Origin: a virus
Length of the DNA stretch: 20,020 nucleotides
Direction: 5' to 3' (one strand)
Virus record (IMG/VR): IMGVR_UViG_3300010157_002225
Coordinates: 1-20,020 of that record
Numbering within the stretch: position 1 is the stretch's first letter; every line of letters starts with the position of its first letter. The notes under the pieces were generated by a model. It saw nothing but the letters and a program-made list of their open reading frames with translations, had not been told where the DNA came from and searched no databases. Of this stretch, positions 19,728 through 20,020 are shown piece by piece. The translations under genes and the position numbers were made by a program.

Positions 19728-19801
19728 GCTCTGTTAGTATAATGGTATTACACCTGTTTTGTAATCAGGTTACGGCAGTTCGATTCTGTCACGGAGCACC
19801 A
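19728..19801 (+). tRNA. tRNA-Thr (anticodon TGT)
   Basis: Acceptor GCTCTGT/ACGGAGC (one G-U), anticodon arm CCTGT-TTTGTAA-TCAGG with a T31 x T39 mismatch at the loop, T-arm GGCAG-TTCGATT-CTGTC, encoded ACCA. 74 nt. Confidence 0.92.
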
Positions 19802-19808
19802 AGTTTTT

Positions 19809-19884
19809 GCAGCGTTAACTCAGTTGGTAGAGTGTCGGCCTGTCTAGTCGAATGTCAGGGGTTCGAGTCCCCTACGCTGCGCCA
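19809..19884 (+). tRNA. tRNA-Asp (anticodon GTC)
   Basis: Acceptor GCAGCGT/ACGCTGC perfect, anticodon arm TCGGC-CTGTCTA-GTCGA, T-arm AGGGG-TTCGAGT-CCCCT, discriminator G (the usual Asp identity base), encoded CCA. Position 37 is T instead of a purine, which is unusual. Confidence 0.9.
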
Positions 19885-19889
19885 AGTTT

Positions 19890-19947
19890 AGGATAGCAAC
19901 AGCAAACAATCCAAATTTCACTTATTCTGAAAAAAAGATGCTATCCT
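19890..19947 (+). repeat. 9-bp inverted repeat between tRNA-Asp and tRNA-Glu
   Basis: AGGATAGCA/TGCTATCCT (19890-19898/19939-19947) around a 40-nt A-rich loop, followed by GTTTTATT. It could be a weak terminator, a processing hairpin or the acceptor stem of a decayed tRNA. Confidence 0.5.
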
Positions 19948-19957
19948 GTTTTATTAT

Positions 19958-20020
19958 ACTCCGGTCGTCTAGTGGCTAGGACGCCAGCCTTTCAAGTTGG
20001 AGAAGCGGGATCGAAACCCG
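19958..20020 (+). tRNA. tRNA-Glu (anticodon TTC), cut by the window end
   Basis: Starts ACTCCGG, then TC and a Glu-type D-arm GTCTAGTGGCTAGGAC. Anticodon arm CCAGC-CTTTCAA-GTTGG. The T-loop reads ATCGAAA where TTCGAAA is expected (base 54 A instead of T). The 3' acceptor half lies outside. Confidence 0.88.

Noticed and set aside
19598-19891. 97-codon forward frame across the tRNA cluster
   Set aside because: It runs through three tRNAs and a tRNA-like element; those structures explain the sequence.
1-20020. CRISPR array, insertion sequence or attachment site
   Set aside because: No regularly spaced direct repeats, no transposase and no terminal inverted repeats were seen; the only mobile gene is the GIY-YIG endonuclease.

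Overview
The window looks like part of a large tailed-phage genome (Caudoviricetes), most likely a T4-like myovirus from an aquatic habitat. The signs are AT-rich, tightly packed short genes with ATGA-type overlaps, one gene-length product starting with the MRANEF-type N-terminus common in such phages, a beta-repeat virion-like protein, an Hsp20, a DexA-like exonuclease, a GIY-YIG homing endonuclease, a tRNA cluster, and T4-late-like TATAAATA boxes. Near-consensus sigma70 promoters (TTGACA-17-TATAAT) are also present, so the host should be a bacterium with an ordinary housekeeping sigma factor. The LpxH-like plus GT4 pair and the non-cyanobacterial heme oxygenase/bilin reductase pair suggest a Gram-negative host, perhaps an alphaproteobacterium. 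The host is an inference.

Layout. 1-3110: DexA-like exonuclease, a reverse-strand DUF454 membrane protein, a hypothetical gene, about 460 nt of strongly structured non-coding sequence, a metallophosphoesterase and a hypothetical protein. 3111-6430: a sigma70 promoter drives a DRB0094-type RNA ligase, followed by a chain of overlapping small genes. Six of these share a C-terminal motif close to KDA-MF-LRWS, whose codons also supply the Shine-Dalgarno of the next gene. 6431-8507: stress and pigment genes, namely Hsp20, ClpS, heme oxygenase and a PcyX-like ferredoxin-dependent bilin reductase. 8508-12462: late-type genes (the MRANEF protein with a possible nuclease core, two secreted small proteins, a 52-residue basic protein, a fibre-like protein). 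12507-15360: an LpxH-like phosphoesterase and a GT4 glycosyltransferase separated by a reverse-strand GIY-YIG endonuclease. 15361-18565: a candidate short late RNA, a BPL_N/amidotransferase-like protein, a B12-binding radical SAM enzyme and a GT2-like glycosyltransferase. 18566-20020: three sigma70 promoters, one or two structured RNAs with a terminator that looks switchable, then tRNAs Tyr, Ala, a tRNA-like element, Thr, Asp and a cut-off Glu.

How it may work together. RNA ligase, exonuclease and tRNAs fit RNA repair and translation support. Hsp20 and ClpS would act on host proteostasis. Heme oxygenase plus PcyX-like reductase would turn heme into a reduced bilin. The LpxH-like/GT4 and BPL_N/radical SAM/GT2 groups look like envelope or metabolite modification. 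Several genes have a late or sigma70 promoter placed so that transcription would begin on or next to the A of the ATG, suggesting leaderless mRNAs. The most novel items are the structured RNAs at 1411-1835 and 18805-19287, the LRWS gene array and the leaderless promoter arrangement.
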